Assembly (NCBI RefSeq): GCF_000723205.1
Contig: NZ_HG315671.1
Coordinates: forward strand, 2,453,351 to 2,517,350
Length of the DNA stretch: 64,000 nt
Reading direction: 5' to 3'
Source of the DNA: Formosa agariphila KMM 3901
GTDB lineage: Bacteria > Bacteroidota > Bacteroidia > Flavobacteriales > Flavobacteriaceae
Shown: piece by piece, positions 27,289-36,752 of the stretch
Numbering within the stretch: position 1 is the stretch's first letter
Layout: every line of letters begins with the position of its first letter
The notes under the pieces: generated by a model
Seen by the model: the letters and a program-made list of their open reading frames with translations, nothing else
The model's database searches: none
What the model was told of the DNA's origin: nothing
Made by a program: the position numbers and the translations under genes

Positions 27289-27444
27289 AAATGTAAATTA
27301 TTGTGTTAGTATGTTTATTTTGAACTTTATTATTCTTTTTGATTTAGTTATTAATTTCTTTCATAAAAGCAGTTATCTTATAGACTCTTTACATGGAACA
27401 TTTGTGTATTTTGATTTATAATCATTTATTTACACAACAATCTT

Positions 27445-27565
27445 AGCCCTCAATTCCTTGATTATATGTTAAAATGACATTAGGAGCTTTTTTTACTTGT
27501 GCGTATATGAATAAATAAGCGAGGATGAATACCCTAACTATTTTATTACTGTTAAACTTCATCAT
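27445..27565 (-). pseudogene. N-terminal remnant of a lost sulfatase
   Basis: Within a 460-base gap, the minus strand from ATG 27563-27565 reads about 35 codons: a signal peptide (KIVRVFILAYLFIYAQ) followed by KKAPNVILTYNQGIEG and then a stop. This matches the start of an S1 sulfatase (normally PNVILIxTDDQGxG) with a damaged metal-binding Asp-Asp site. Nothing resembling the rest of a sulfatase follows. The other parts of the gap (27289-27444 and 27566-27749) show nothing recognisable. Confidence 0.5.
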
Positions 27566-27749
27566 TTTATTAATCATTTACATTCACAAATTAAATTTGT
27601 AACAGAGCACTGCAGTAAGACTATATATATTTATTATTAGAATTTGGTTATACATCTATCATTCTTACCTAATAGAAAATAGCAAATTCTATAAATATTT
27701 TAAAAATCACATACAGCCTCTATAATAAATTGTCTATTGAATAATGGTT

Positions 27750-29252
27750 TTAGTCAATAACTAAAAGTTTCTCTTTTGCCGCTGCTTCATCCAACTTTTT
27801 TCTTAAATCTTCATAAAAATTTAAACGAGCTTTTTGGTAAGCTCCAGCTGGCAAATATTTGTTAGGTTCGTTTTTTGCATTCCAATCGTTCCATAATTTG
27901 GCCATCTTTTTCTGAAGTTCTGGTTTTTCATTTAAAATGTTTATATTTTCAAAGGGATCTTTTACCATATCAACTAACATACGCCCGCCTCCATTTTTAT
28001 CACCTCTACTCATATATTTTGCTTCTGGTGTTCTTACTGCCCAATCTTTACCACTATACCCTCTCCAATATAAGGCTTAGTGTGGTGCCGTTTTATTATC
28101 ACCTTTTATATAAGGTATTAAATTAACCCCTTCTAATTTATGCCCAGAAGTATCTCCATTACCCAGAGCGACAATTGTTGCAGTAATATCCAATGATGAA
28201 ACAGGTAAATTATAACTTGTGCCTCCTTTAAATCCTTTTGGCCAATAAGCTATAAAAGGTACATGATTACCACCTTCAAGCATAGACCCTTTTCCTCCTC
28301 TATATGGACTATTGTCGCCCCAATCTTGATGTTCGTTTCGCGGTTTCGATTCTTGCCTCTTATTATCAACAATACCTCCATTATCTGAAATAAAAAATAT
28401 TAAAGTATTCTCCAATTTACCAGATTCTTCTAAAGCCTTAATTACCATACCAATTCCTTGGTCCATAGCATCGACCATAGCTGCATAAATCCTACGTTCT
28501 TTATGCTCAATATTTGAATATTTATTAATAAGTTCTTTAGGTGCTTCTAAAGGAGAGTGAGGAGCATTGTATGCAAGATATAAACAAAATGGTTCTTTGC
28601 TATCTTTTATAAAATTTGCGGCATCTTTACTTAAAGCTGTTGTTAGGTATTCATTAAATTCAGCTGTATTATTATTTCTTTTCAAAGGCATAAAGCCACC
28701 TTCATTAGCAGAATAATGCGGTTTATTAGATGTACCAATCGTTAACGGAATCGTAGTGTTCACATTTTTAGGCCAATAGATATGTCCGCCAGATAAAAAC
28801 CCATAAAAATAATCGAACCCTCTATTATTGGGGTGAAAGTTATAAGCCCCTCCTAAATGCCATTTTCCAATAATACCGGTGCGATACCCTGCAGTTTTAA
28901 GTCTTGTTCCAAAGGTTTTTTCTGTAGTTGGCAATCCATTATACGCATCGAAATAAGAATTTGTTAAGTTTATTTCTAACCCAAATCTCGCTTGATATCG
29001 TCCAGTGATTAATCCTGCTCGAGAAGGCCCACAATACGGATGCGTAACATAACCGTTTGTAAATTTTACACCGTTATTAGCTAGTTGATCTAAATTTGGT
29101 GTTTCAATATCTTTACAACCATTAAAACCAAGATCTGCATAGCCTAAATCATCTGCAACAATAACTAAAAAATTAGGTTTTTCTTGAGCCTGTGTTATGT
29201 TAAGAAATAACATAAAAATTAATAAAACAAACGTATATTTTTCAGAATTCAT
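27750..29252 (-). pseudogene. S1-type sulfatase interrupted by an in-frame TAA
   Basis: The start at 29252 gives a signal peptide (to about residue 23), VADDLGYADLG, maturation motif CGPSR (Cys74), AYNAPHSPLEAP, FISDNGG and GGNHVPFIAYWPKG, all normal for an arylsulfatase-A-type S1 enzyme. After residue 391 (KTAPH) a TAA at 28077-28079 stops translation, and the same frame then continues with ALYWRGYSGKDWAVRTPE and about 90 further residues of typical sulfatase C terminus to 27750. One base change (for example GAA to TAA, giving the usual PHExLYWR) explains it. The truncated protein lacks the C-terminal subdomain and is probably inactive. A sequencing error is the alternative. It starts 20 bases after the Asp-box gene. 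Confidence 0.85.
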
Positions 29253-29272
29253 GTGTTGTTTTTTTATTTTAT

Positions 29273-31888
29273 TTAATCTTGCATCCATCCTTCTGCATAG
29301 CCATTCAGATAAGTAATAAACCAACCTGAACCCCAGCCTGCACTCCACAATACATTTTTATTGTAAGGATCTGGTTTTACATCTACCATTTTATTTGGTT
29401 GCCCTAAACCTTTATTAATTTTTGTCCAGCTTTCTGCGCCATCTTTAGAAAGGTAAATTCCCGGATTCTTAAATTCATTTGCGATATGCCTTGCCTGACC
29501 AGCAACACTAATTACAATGAGATCTTCATCTATTGGAGACGTTTCGACTTGCCAAACAAAAGGTGCTTTAAAAATTTTATCCCAAGATTCTCCATCGTTT
29601 TTACTTCTCCTTACACCTCCTTCTTCATAAGTACCTGTTCGTCTTCCCGTAGCGATATAGATGTTATGGCTATTCCTATCTATAAACACATTATTTACTG
29701 CCTTTATTTCTGATGGAATTTTCATTTTTTCCCAAAAACTTCCTTTGTTAGTTGATTTGTATAACCCTCCGGAATTATCATTTAAAGCTGCATAAATTGT
29801 ACTCGGGTTTTTAGGATCTAATTTTATTCTTCGTACACTTGCTTTCGGATGAAAACCTTTATTACTTAATTCCCAAGTATAACCTCCATCAAAAGAACGA
29901 TAAAACCCTAATCCCCCTTTGGTTAAATCTGCTATACCATTTCCTACTTCTGCAATTGGGTTTCTAACCGTACAGAAATACATGTTTTTAGGATTTTTAG
30001 GATCTATAGTCAATGAATATTGTGTTACGAGACCTCTATACGACGGATTGTCTGCTTCTAAAATAGTTGCAATATTCTCCCAAATTTTACCTCCATCTTT
30101 GGTTCTCCGTAATTTCCCTCTATGTTCTTGCCTCCAAGATAATGAGTAAATGATGTTAGGATCTTTAGGATGTACAGCAATAGTAGATGTTGAATGTTGC
30201 CCATGCATTCCGCTGTGATCATGAACCTGACCATCAATTTGCTCTACAGCAACTGCTTGCCTGTCTGGCCAATCCCCTAAGCCTGTTGTTTGCCACAAAC
30301 CATGCTCACCACTAGCTAACAATCGTCTTCCTTTAATTCCAGTTTCGTGTAACATGTATCTCCCTGGTAAATCACTATCTCCTCTACCAATCCATTTATT
30401 ACTTCCCGGAGCTGTTTCAAAATCATCTATTTGATGCCAAGAATCTCCATGATCTGTACTTCTTAGGGTTTGTTGATCAATTCCCATAAAGACATCACCA
30501 TTAACATTTATAGCTAACATACGGTTTCCTGAACGCTCAGACTCATTATCCATATAAGTTTGTAGATGAGCAAATTCTACGTTTGCTCCTATAGGATTAT
30601 TTCTACCAGTCCAATATGCTGTGTCTTTTTTGCTGTTCCAATAGGTACCTTGACGTGTACAAGCAATCCATGTTTTACCCCCATCAGAAGTTTTCCAAGC
30701 ATCGCCTGCCCCAAACGACTTGTCATGTTTTTTATTGAAAACCACATAGATTTCATTTTTATCTATAGGATTCACCACCAAACGGTTAAACACAGGTAAG
30801 GTCTCTTGAGGTAATTCGTTTAAAGTAGTCTTAATATTAGTTTTAGTTTTACCAAACCAATAGCCAATGGTATTGTAGTATCTGTCAATCTCAGCAGAAA
30901 AGGAGATTTCGTTTAAATCGAAGAATAAGTTTCCTGTTATATTAGACCAAGATTTTCCGCCATCGGTACTTTTATAGATACCTCCTTTAGCAGTAGTGGT
31001 TTTCCCTTTATTGTCATACACGGTTTGTTCAACTAAATACAATACAAACTCACCTGTTTTCTCATTATAATAGGAGGTTAAATCACGTGGTAAATTATTA
31101 GGTAACCCTTGGTGACTTGCTTTCCAATCTTTTCCTTCGTTACTGCTCGTAAACACGCCATAATTAGTAGCTATAATTATGTTTTTAGTATTTCTTGGAT
31201 CGTAAATAATTCTACCTACATCTAAATCTTTAGAAATATCTGTTGCAATCTTTGTCCAAGATTTACCACCATCGGTTGTTTTTAAAACATAGCCATAACT
31301 TGCCCTAGGATGCATATTTCCATGCGGCTTAGCCAAGCTTCTATGATTCTCTTTTACGTTCCAAAAATCGCCTGCACCAATCAACCATTCTTTATGGTTT
31401 TTAGGATTAATGGCAATTTTTGTATGTGCATTACTTACATGTTTTCCTTGAGTTCTAGGAATATTATAAATTTCTTGCCAAGTTCTCCCTCTGTCGTTTG
31501 AAGAATACACTCCTCCTGCGCGTTCAATAGCGACTCCAAAATCTGGATTTTGCACAGAGAAAGCGATGTCATGTACTCGTTCCATATCCAAACCATCGCC
31601 GTCAGAATCTTTAATGGTTTGCCACGATTTTCCATTATCCCATGTTCCATAACTAACATGCATATCTGGCCCCATAAACATGACATTTGTATCTGTAGGA
31701 TGACACCAAAATTCTTCATTATACCCCGACATTCCTGGTCCAAAATTTTTCCAAATTACAGAAGGATCAGAAATTATGCGTTCTGTTTTTATCGTTTCAA
31801 AAAACTGTTGCTGACTTTTTGTTTGTTGAGCACATGCTAAAAGTGGCACAAAAAAAGCTAGGCCTATACTGGATAAAAATCTTTTCAT
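29273..31888 (-). CDS. Secreted Asp-box (BNR/sortilin-like) double beta-propeller protein
   Basis: An 871-residue exported protein (signal peptide ending near LLACAQQ; the Cys may be lipidated). It contains about twelve Asp-box turns of the S-x-D-x-G-x-x-W type (TWDNGKSW, SNDRGRTW, TTDGGKSW, STDGGKSW, TSDGGKTW, STDHGDSW, TKDGGKIW, SFDGGYTW, SKNDGESW, SKDGAESW and others). They are spread along the whole length, as in tandem seven-bladed propellers of GH74 or VPS10/sortilin type. No sialidase arginine triad was recognised. It lies between GH16 and sulfatase genes on the same strand, so it likely binds or cleaves the same glycan, but no catalytic activity can be assigned. Confidence 0.75.
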   Translation of the reverse strand: MKRFLSSIGLAFFVPLLACAQQTKSQQQFFETIKTERIISDPSVIWKNFGPGMSGYNEEFWCHPTDTNVMFMGPDMHVSYGTWDNGKSWQTIKDSDGDGLDMERVHDIAFSVQNPDFGVAIERAGGVYSSNDRGRTWQEIYNIPRTQGKHVSNAHTKIAINPKNHKEWLIGAGDFWNVKENHRSLAKPHGNMHPRASYGYVLKTTDGGKSWTKIATDISKDLDVGRIIYDPRNTKNIIIATNYGVFTSSNEGKDWKASHQGLPNNLPRDLTSYYNEKTGEFVLYLVEQTVYDNKGKTTTAKGGIYKSTDGGKSWSNITGNLFFDLNEISFSAEIDRYYNTIGYWFGKTKTNIKTTLNELPQETLPVFNRLVVNPIDKNEIYVVFNKKHDKSFGAGDAWKTSDGGKTWIACTRQGTYWNSKKDTAYWTGRNNPIGANVEFAHLQTYMDNESERSGNRMLAINVNGDVFMGIDQQTLRSTDHGDSWHQIDDFETAPGSNKWIGRGDSDLPGRYMLHETGIKGRRLLASGEHGLWQTTGLGDWPDRQAVAVEQIDGQVHDHSGMHGQHSTSTIAVHPKDPNIIYSLSWRQEHRGKLRRTKDGGKIWENIATILEADNPSYRGLVTQYSLTIDPKNPKNMYFCTVRNPIAEVGNGIADLTKGGLGFYRSFDGGYTWELSNKGFHPKASVRRIKLDPKNPSTIYAALNDNSGGLYKSTNKGSFWEKMKIPSEIKAVNNVFIDRNSHNIYIATGRRTGTYEEGGVRRSKNDGESWDKIFKAPFVWQVETSPIDEDLIVISVAGQARHIANEFKNPGIYLSKDGAESWTKINKGLGQPNKMVDVKPDPYNKNVLWSAGWGSGWFITYLNGYAEGWMQD

Positions 31889-32076
31889 TTATATGAAAAC
31901 TATATTTTTACTCAAAACTACTTAAGTTAATTCCATAGTAATCATACATATGTTTTTTCTAGTAGAACAAATGTGTTATTACCCTAACAATTCTATCTAA
32001 ATCTAGACTAGAGTGGCTTGATATTCTAAAATGAAGTATCTACTTTTATTTATCGAAAGTCGAAAGTCAACTCTAT

Positions 32077-32183
32077 TTATATTGGATTGTCATCATTTCC
32101 AAAATAGTTTTCTGAATTTCCATATGGCCCCATGTGATCTCCTGTTTGGAATTTAGTTCCAATAGCTGGGATATTTTTAAGCC
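32077..32183 (-). pseudogene. Possible C-terminal remnant of a lost gene
   Basis: Just after the GH16 stop at 32184, a different minus-strand frame reads KNIPAIGTKFQTGDHMGP then YGNSENYFGNDDNPI and stops at 32077. The composition is protein-like, with no start codon. It could be the tail of a lost secreted enzyme. The rest of the gap to 31889 shows nothing. The source family was not recognised. Confidence 0.3.
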
Positions 32184-33425
32184 TTATTTTTTTTGGTAAT
32201 ACCTCACGTAATCAACTTTCATACTCGTTCCATCAATTTCATCGGTAACTCTTCCATGCCATTTTATGATGGCTAAACTTAGAAAGATGGGAGCTTCACT
32301 GAAACAAAAATCATTCTTTGTTCTTCTTAATTCTTTCCCATCAAAGTAAAACACCAATTCATCTTCATTCCACTCTAAACCATAGGTATGATATTCTTCT
32401 GAAAAATCATTGTCTTTGCTTGCATCTAAAACAGAAATATCGCTCCATTCACCATCTTTAAAATATTGTACTTTATAATTGTTTACTAAACTGTGCCACG
32501 TTTTGTTCTCATCTCTCCAGCCATTTGTAAACTGAATACAACCTACTCTTATGAATTGATCCCAAGTAAACTCCACCCATTTTTCACCTTCATCTTGAGT
32601 ACTCCAAGATGTAAAAGGATTTCCATCTACTAAATTGTTTTCTGATGCGTTTCCTTTATACGACCCACTTGAAGTAATGCTTACATTTTTAGCTCTTGCA
32701 TAGTTAACCAGACCAGCAATATCTGTATCTGCTGTTTCCGACAATACGGTTGGATATTCTCCGGATTCATTAACGCCGTAAACTCTAAATTCCCCCAGAT
32801 TAAACCTCGAATTATGTTTAGATGTCAAACGTATTTTTTTAGTTTCAACAGGAATTTCTAATTGAATAGAATAATCTGGTTTGGTACCAAAAAAGAACAT
32901 TTCATTATAACTCGGGTGTGTTTTTTTACCATTAGGTAAAACGGTAAAATCTGACCAATTGTGGATATTCGTACTAACCTCATTCGGGTAATGTCCTTCA
33001 TTAATATCTATTTCAAAACGTTTACCTTCTGAAGGCTCGCCTCCTTTTGTCATTAACCAAAAAGAATTATTTGTAGCACCTGCGCCAGCATATTTATAAC
33101 GACTTTCAAAATATCCGTACTTAAACTGTTTTCTTGTCCAAATACTTCCTGAAGTCCAATCTTGCCCGCCTCTTTTTTCTTTTCTATTTTCTAAATGCAA
33201 AACCCCATCCTTTACCACTACATTTTCTCTCCATCTACTACAAAGTATGTGGTTGTTTGGGCCGTTTTGCGATTCCCAAGATTCATCTAACTGGCTGTCT
33301 TTATAATTAAAATCATCTTCCCATTTTAATTCCCATTTTGTGTAGTCGAATTTATTTTTTGATTCTTGAGCAAAGAAATTAGAACCCGACAAAATAAAAG
33401 TAATTGCAACTATTAATTTTTTCAT
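32184..33425 (-). CDS. GH16 with an inserted, apparently permuted F5/8C-type domain
   Basis: A 413-residue exported GH16 (signal peptide to about residue 20). The catalytic motif FEIDINEG gives Glu138, Asp140 and Glu143. Between the catalytic strands and the later GH16 strands (EEYHTYGLEWNEDELVFYFDG, from about 343) lies an insert of roughly residues 176-338. The insert first shows what is normally the end of an F5/8-type-C (discoidin, CBM32-like) domain (KKIRLTSKHNSRFNLGEFRVYG split here: KKIRLTSK, then FNLGEFRVYG at 208-217), then what is normally its beginning (ASENNLVDGNPFTSWST, WVEFTWDQFIRVG, YKVQYFKDGEWSDI). It likely binds and cleaves galactan; without the insert the GH16 would be of usual size (about 250 residues). 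Confidence 0.85.
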   Translation of the reverse strand: MKKLIVAITFILSGSNFFAQESKNKFDYTKWELKWEDDFNYKDSQLDESWESQNGPNNHILCSRWRENVVVKDGVLHLENRKEKRGGQDWTSGSIWTRKQFKYGYFESRYKYAGAGATNNSFWLMTKGGEPSEGKRFEIDINEGHYPNEVSTNIHNWSDFTVLPNGKKTHPSYNEMFFFGTKPDYSIQLEIPVETKKIRLTSKHNSRFNLGEFRVYGVNESGEYPTVLSETADTDIAGLVNYARAKNVSITSSGSYKGNASENNLVDGNPFTSWSTQDEGEKWVEFTWDQFIRVGCIQFTNGWRDENKTWHSLVNNYKVQYFKDGEWSDISVLDASKDNDFSEEYHTYGLEWNEDELVFYFDGKELRRTKNDFCFSEAPIFLSLAIIKWHGRVTDEIDGTSMKVDYVRYYQKK

Positions 33426-33513
33426 AATTATGATGTTTTTTTATCTAAAGCAAAATTGTTAAAACTATTTCAACCTAAAAATGGGTATCAGTTATTTATA
33501 ACGTTACCTAATT

Positions 33514-34692
33514 TTATTTATCATCTAATTTCCAAGTTCTAATCCATTCGTATTGTGTTGAACGTTCTTCCTTCGTGAATTTCTCCATGCCTTTTCCATC
33601 AGCGTGAGGCGGATTCCAATCATAAGTTTCAACAGCTAGGTTGTAATACATCGGGAGATCAAAAGTTGTTGTGGGATTTGTGATTTTGTATGCTAATTTA
33701 CCGTTTAAATAGAACCAAAGTTCCGTTTCTGATTTCCACCAAAAACCATAAACCATATACTCACTCCAGTTTTTTACATCAGTAATGACAGACCCTTGCT
33801 TTCTTGTTTCAACAGTGTTGGCACAACTTGTTCTATGAAAAGCATTTGAATGAAATATTTGATCAAATTTGCCACTTACCGCCCATGCATCAGCCCCTGG
33901 CGTTAGTTCTCCAACACATTCTTGAATATCCAATTCCAATCTTTTTGGACAAGCATTCTCTTCAGTCATCATCCAAAAAGTCGAAGACATAAATGTCTTG
34001 TTTGCCTTCATTTTACTTTCGTAATAATACCCTACTTTGCATTGATTTATGGATCTTACAATCCCTCCTGAATAATCATAACTTTTGCCATTTATTATTT
34101 TGGTAGCAGGTAATTTATTAGCTTCAATTTTTAATTTTCCGTCAGCTACAGTTATCGATTCTTCTATAAATAATCCTGGTGGTCTACCTGTCCAAAACCA
34201 TCCAGCTGAAGCAATATCAGGTTTTGTATACCATTTTGTTCTATCAATTCCATCAGTTTGATTAAATTCATCAGAAAGGTTTTCAATTTTAGCCCATTTT
34301 TTTCCTACTGGAGTTGGGTTTTCAATCACAAAATAAGGAAGATCCTCTGATGGTGCTTTTCTAGTTACTATTACATTAAAACTACATGTGGAGGTATTTC
34401 CAGCTGCATCACGTGTTGTAAAGGTATTAGTAGTTGTTCCTATTGGAAATACCTTTCCAGAGGCTAATCCACCTGTTTGTGTTGTAACTGATCCCGCTAT
34501 ATTATCTGTTCCAACAGGACTTGTAAAAGTTACTACTGCTCCATTAGAAAAAGTATCTACACTTACATTCATAGCTTCTGGACAGGATAGCGTTGGACTA
34601 ACCGTGTCATTTTCTTCACTATCCTCGCTACAAGCAATTAGTAAAAAAATTATTGATAAAAAAGGTATATAAATGATTTTTGATTTAAACAT
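33514..34692 (-). CDS. GH16 lipoprotein with N-terminal HYR domain
   Basis: A 392-residue lipoprotein (lipobox LLIAC, Cys21). Residues 30-112 form a hyalin-repeat (HYR) Ig-like domain with its paired cysteines (TLSCPEAMNV ... TSTCSFNVIVT) and the FPIGTTTNTFTTRDAAGN signature. Residues 125-392 are GH16: GRPPGLFIEESITV, catalytic LELDIQEC with Glu253, Asp255 and Glu258, and a HSNAFHR segment shared with the other two agarase/porphyranase-like GH16s at 11473 and 53923. Lipid anchoring plus the Ig-like spacer suggests surface display of the catalytic domain to bind or cut the polymer outside the cell. Confidence 0.88.
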   Translation of the reverse strand: MFKSKIIYIPFLSIIFLLIACSEDSEENDTVSPTLSCPEAMNVSVDTFSNGAVVTFTSPVGTDNIAGSVTTQTGGLASGKVFPIGTTTNTFTTRDAAGNTSTCSFNVIVTRKAPSEDLPYFVIENPTPVGKKWAKIENLSDEFNQTDGIDRTKWYTKPDIASAGWFWTGRPPGLFIEESITVADGKLKIEANKLPATKIINGKSYDYSGGIVRSINQCKVGYYYESKMKANKTFMSSTFWMMTEENACPKRLELDIQECVGELTPGADAWAVSGKFDQIFHSNAFHRTSCANTVETRKQGSVITDVKNWSEYMVYGFWWKSETELWFYLNGKLAYKITNPTTTFDLPMYYNLAVETYDWNPPHADGKGMEKFTKEERSTQYEWIRTWKLDDK

Positions 34693-34935
34693 GATTTATA
34701 AATTTTGGTTTAGTTTTCAAAATTATCCTTCAATAAGAGACTAAAACAGTTTAAATGGTTTTAAAACAACAACAAATGGTCATTAACTACATATAAGTTA
34801 GAGTTTTAGTTTTAAAAAAAATTAAAGTTTCACTTTAAAGAAATCTGAACATTAAAAGACTGTAAAACACCATTTTCGCCTACAATATCTGAACCACCAA
34901 ATAGAACCAATACACTAATATATTTCATATCGAAT

Positions 34936-36408
34936 TTATTTTTTTAACAAACGATTTTCCCAATCTTTTACAATATCTTCATAAGTAGCATCTACGGAAA
35001 TTTCTAATTTTTGTTGTTGCAATGCTTTTTCATAATAGATTTCAGAACCTTTCTTAGCTTCAGCAATGGTTACGTCATCTTCTAAAACCATGTTCTTTTC
35101 GTACTCTTTTAACTGCGATGCTAAGATTTGAAACAATTTATTCTGTATTTTTTTAGAAGATTTTTTATCTGCCAAATTCTCAAATTCCATAGGGTCTTTA
35201 TCCAAATCAAACAATTCAAATTCTGGCTTTGTTGCCGCCATAAACTGATTATAGGGAGCTTTTAATTCTCCTTTATTATGTAAATAGTGATATAAAGCAA
35301 AAGCTGGGTACTGTAGTTTTTTATAACTACTTAATTGCATCCAAGGTCTATTATAGGTTCTATTCCAAATTAGTTTGTAACGGCCATCTGTTATACTTCT
35401 CATGTTTTCTACAGCATCACCGGTGCGTTGTCTAAATCCATAAATGTATTTACGCTTCTCTTTATGCTTTCCTAAATACACTTTCCCATGTAATTCATAA
35501 GGAGTTTTAATTCCTGAAATAGCTAGACTTGTAGCAGCAACATCCACCAAACTCACCAAACGCTTATCTATTTCTCCTGCTTTTAAATGATTTGGCCATC
35601 TTATAATTAGGGGAATTTGCAAGCCTCCTTCATATAAAAATTGCTTATCTCTAAGATGTGGACGACCATGGTCTCCAAAAAAGAATACAACCGTGTTTTC
35701 TGCCAGTCCATCTTCTTCTAACTTGTTTAAAATTTGTCCTACAACCTCATCACAATGTTGAACTGACTCTAAATACATTGCCCAATCCGCTCTTAATAAC
35801 GGGTAGTCTGGATAACATTTAGGCAACACCACATCATCCGGATTTATTGGATTAACTTCATCTTTTACAAAAGTTCTATGTGGATATTTAATTTGTACTT
35901 GTGCAAAAAATGACTGCCCTTTTTTTCTTTGGCTCCAATCTGTCCCATCGTATTTAATATCTGGAATAAAATTGTAATCTTTTTTACCTTCACTTTTTAA
36001 TAAATCCCACCCATTTCCATTACTCACAAAATAACCGGCTTGTTTAAAAAAATCTGTAATAGGTTGTATGCCATCAGGCAAAGTAGTCACATTTAAAGTT
36101 CTATGGTCTAACGAGTTTATAGCTGTAGGATACATTCCTGTAATTTGAGACGATCTACTTGCTGAACACACGGGGGCATTTGCATAAGCATTGGTATACA
36201 ACACACCTTGTTTTGCCAAACCATCAATATTAGGGGTATGTACTGCAGGATGACCATAACAAGACAACTCTCTTCCCAAGTCGTCGGCATTAATCCAAAC
36301 AATATTGTACCGTTTTTGTTGTGCTTGTACCTGATAGGTAATCAAAGCTAACAACAAACAAATACTTTTGAACCCGTATTTTTTAAGTATTAATTTCATT
36401 TTTTTCAC
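34936..36408 (-). CDS. S1-type sulfatase with CSASR motif
   Basis: A 490-residue exported sulfatase (signal peptide to about residue 29). It has the Asp pair in NADDLG, then the maturation motif CSASR (Cys81), where Ala replaces the usual Pro. This variant is seen in sulfamidase/heparan-sulfatase-like members of S1 and is still thought compatible with formylglycine formation. Other sites are FFGDHGRPHLRDKQ and YEGGLQIPLIIRWP. The region around FELFDLDKDPMEFENL closes the C-terminal subdomain. It lies 243 bases upstream of the GH16 lipoprotein on the same strand. Substrate position is unknown. Confidence 0.9.
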   Translation of the reverse strand: MKKMKLILKKYGFKSICLLLALITYQVQAQQKRYNIVWINADDLGRELSCYGHPAVHTPNIDGLAKQGVLYTNAYANAPVCSASRSSQITGMYPTAINSLDHRTLNVTTLPDGIQPITDFFKQAGYFVSNGNGWDLLKSEGKKDYNFIPDIKYDGTDWSQRKKGQSFFAQVQIKYPHRTFVKDEVNPINPDDVVLPKCYPDYPLLRADWAMYLESVQHCDEVVGQILNKLEEDGLAENTVVFFFGDHGRPHLRDKQFLYEGGLQIPLIIRWPNHLKAGEIDKRLVSLVDVAATSLAISGIKTPYELHGKVYLGKHKEKRKYIYGFRQRTGDAVENMRSITDGRYKLIWNRTYNRPWMQLSSYKKLQYPAFALYHYLHNKGELKAPYNQFMAATKPEFELFDLDKDPMEFENLADKKSSKKIQNKLFQILASQLKEYEKNMVLEDDVTIAEAKKGSEIYYEKALQQQKLEISVDATYEDIVKDWENRLLKK

Positions 36409-36752
36409 TATTACAAAGGCCCCATTGGAGACTAAGTCATGTTAGTTACATGAACCACTTTTCCGTTCTTAAATTTAGAATGTGATTCCATGAATTTATA
36501 AGCTAATAAAACTTGACCATCGGTTCTTTTATAAACTCTTTACCTTGTCCTAATCCTTTTTTCGTAGATTCTCTATAATGCCTTTTTTTGGTATCAAAAA
36601 CATTATATTTCTTGGTTTCCATTAAACTCCTCCGAGTATTTCTCAGAAGGTTTAGGTGTATAAATTTTCTTTAATTCATTAGGTATACCCTATGCACTTA
36701 TACTTAATACTTTAGTTAAAAGCGTTATACCAAACAGATACTTCAAAATATC
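36409..36752 (-). pseudogene. Decayed small secreted-protein gene (unidentified)
   Basis: In this 344-base gap the minus strand carries protein-like segments in successive frames. A signal-peptide-like stretch (KYLFGITLLTKVLSISA) is followed by a TAG, then in the same frame GIPNELKKIYTPKPSEKY and EEFNGNQEI. Shifting frame gives NVFDTKKRHYREST and GLGQGKEFIKEP; shifting again gives DGQVLLAYKFMESHSK and NGKVVHVTNMT. A stop and at least two frameshifts are needed to join them, which is how a dying gene looks. The ancestral family was not recognised. Confidence 0.45.

Noticed and set aside
34836-34928. A 32-codon minus-strand frame (MKYISVLVLFGGSDIVGEN...) ending in a barrel-like strand FNVQISLK
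   Set aside because: Too short and unsupported by any neighbour; could be the tail of a lost porin-like gene, but chance is not excluded.
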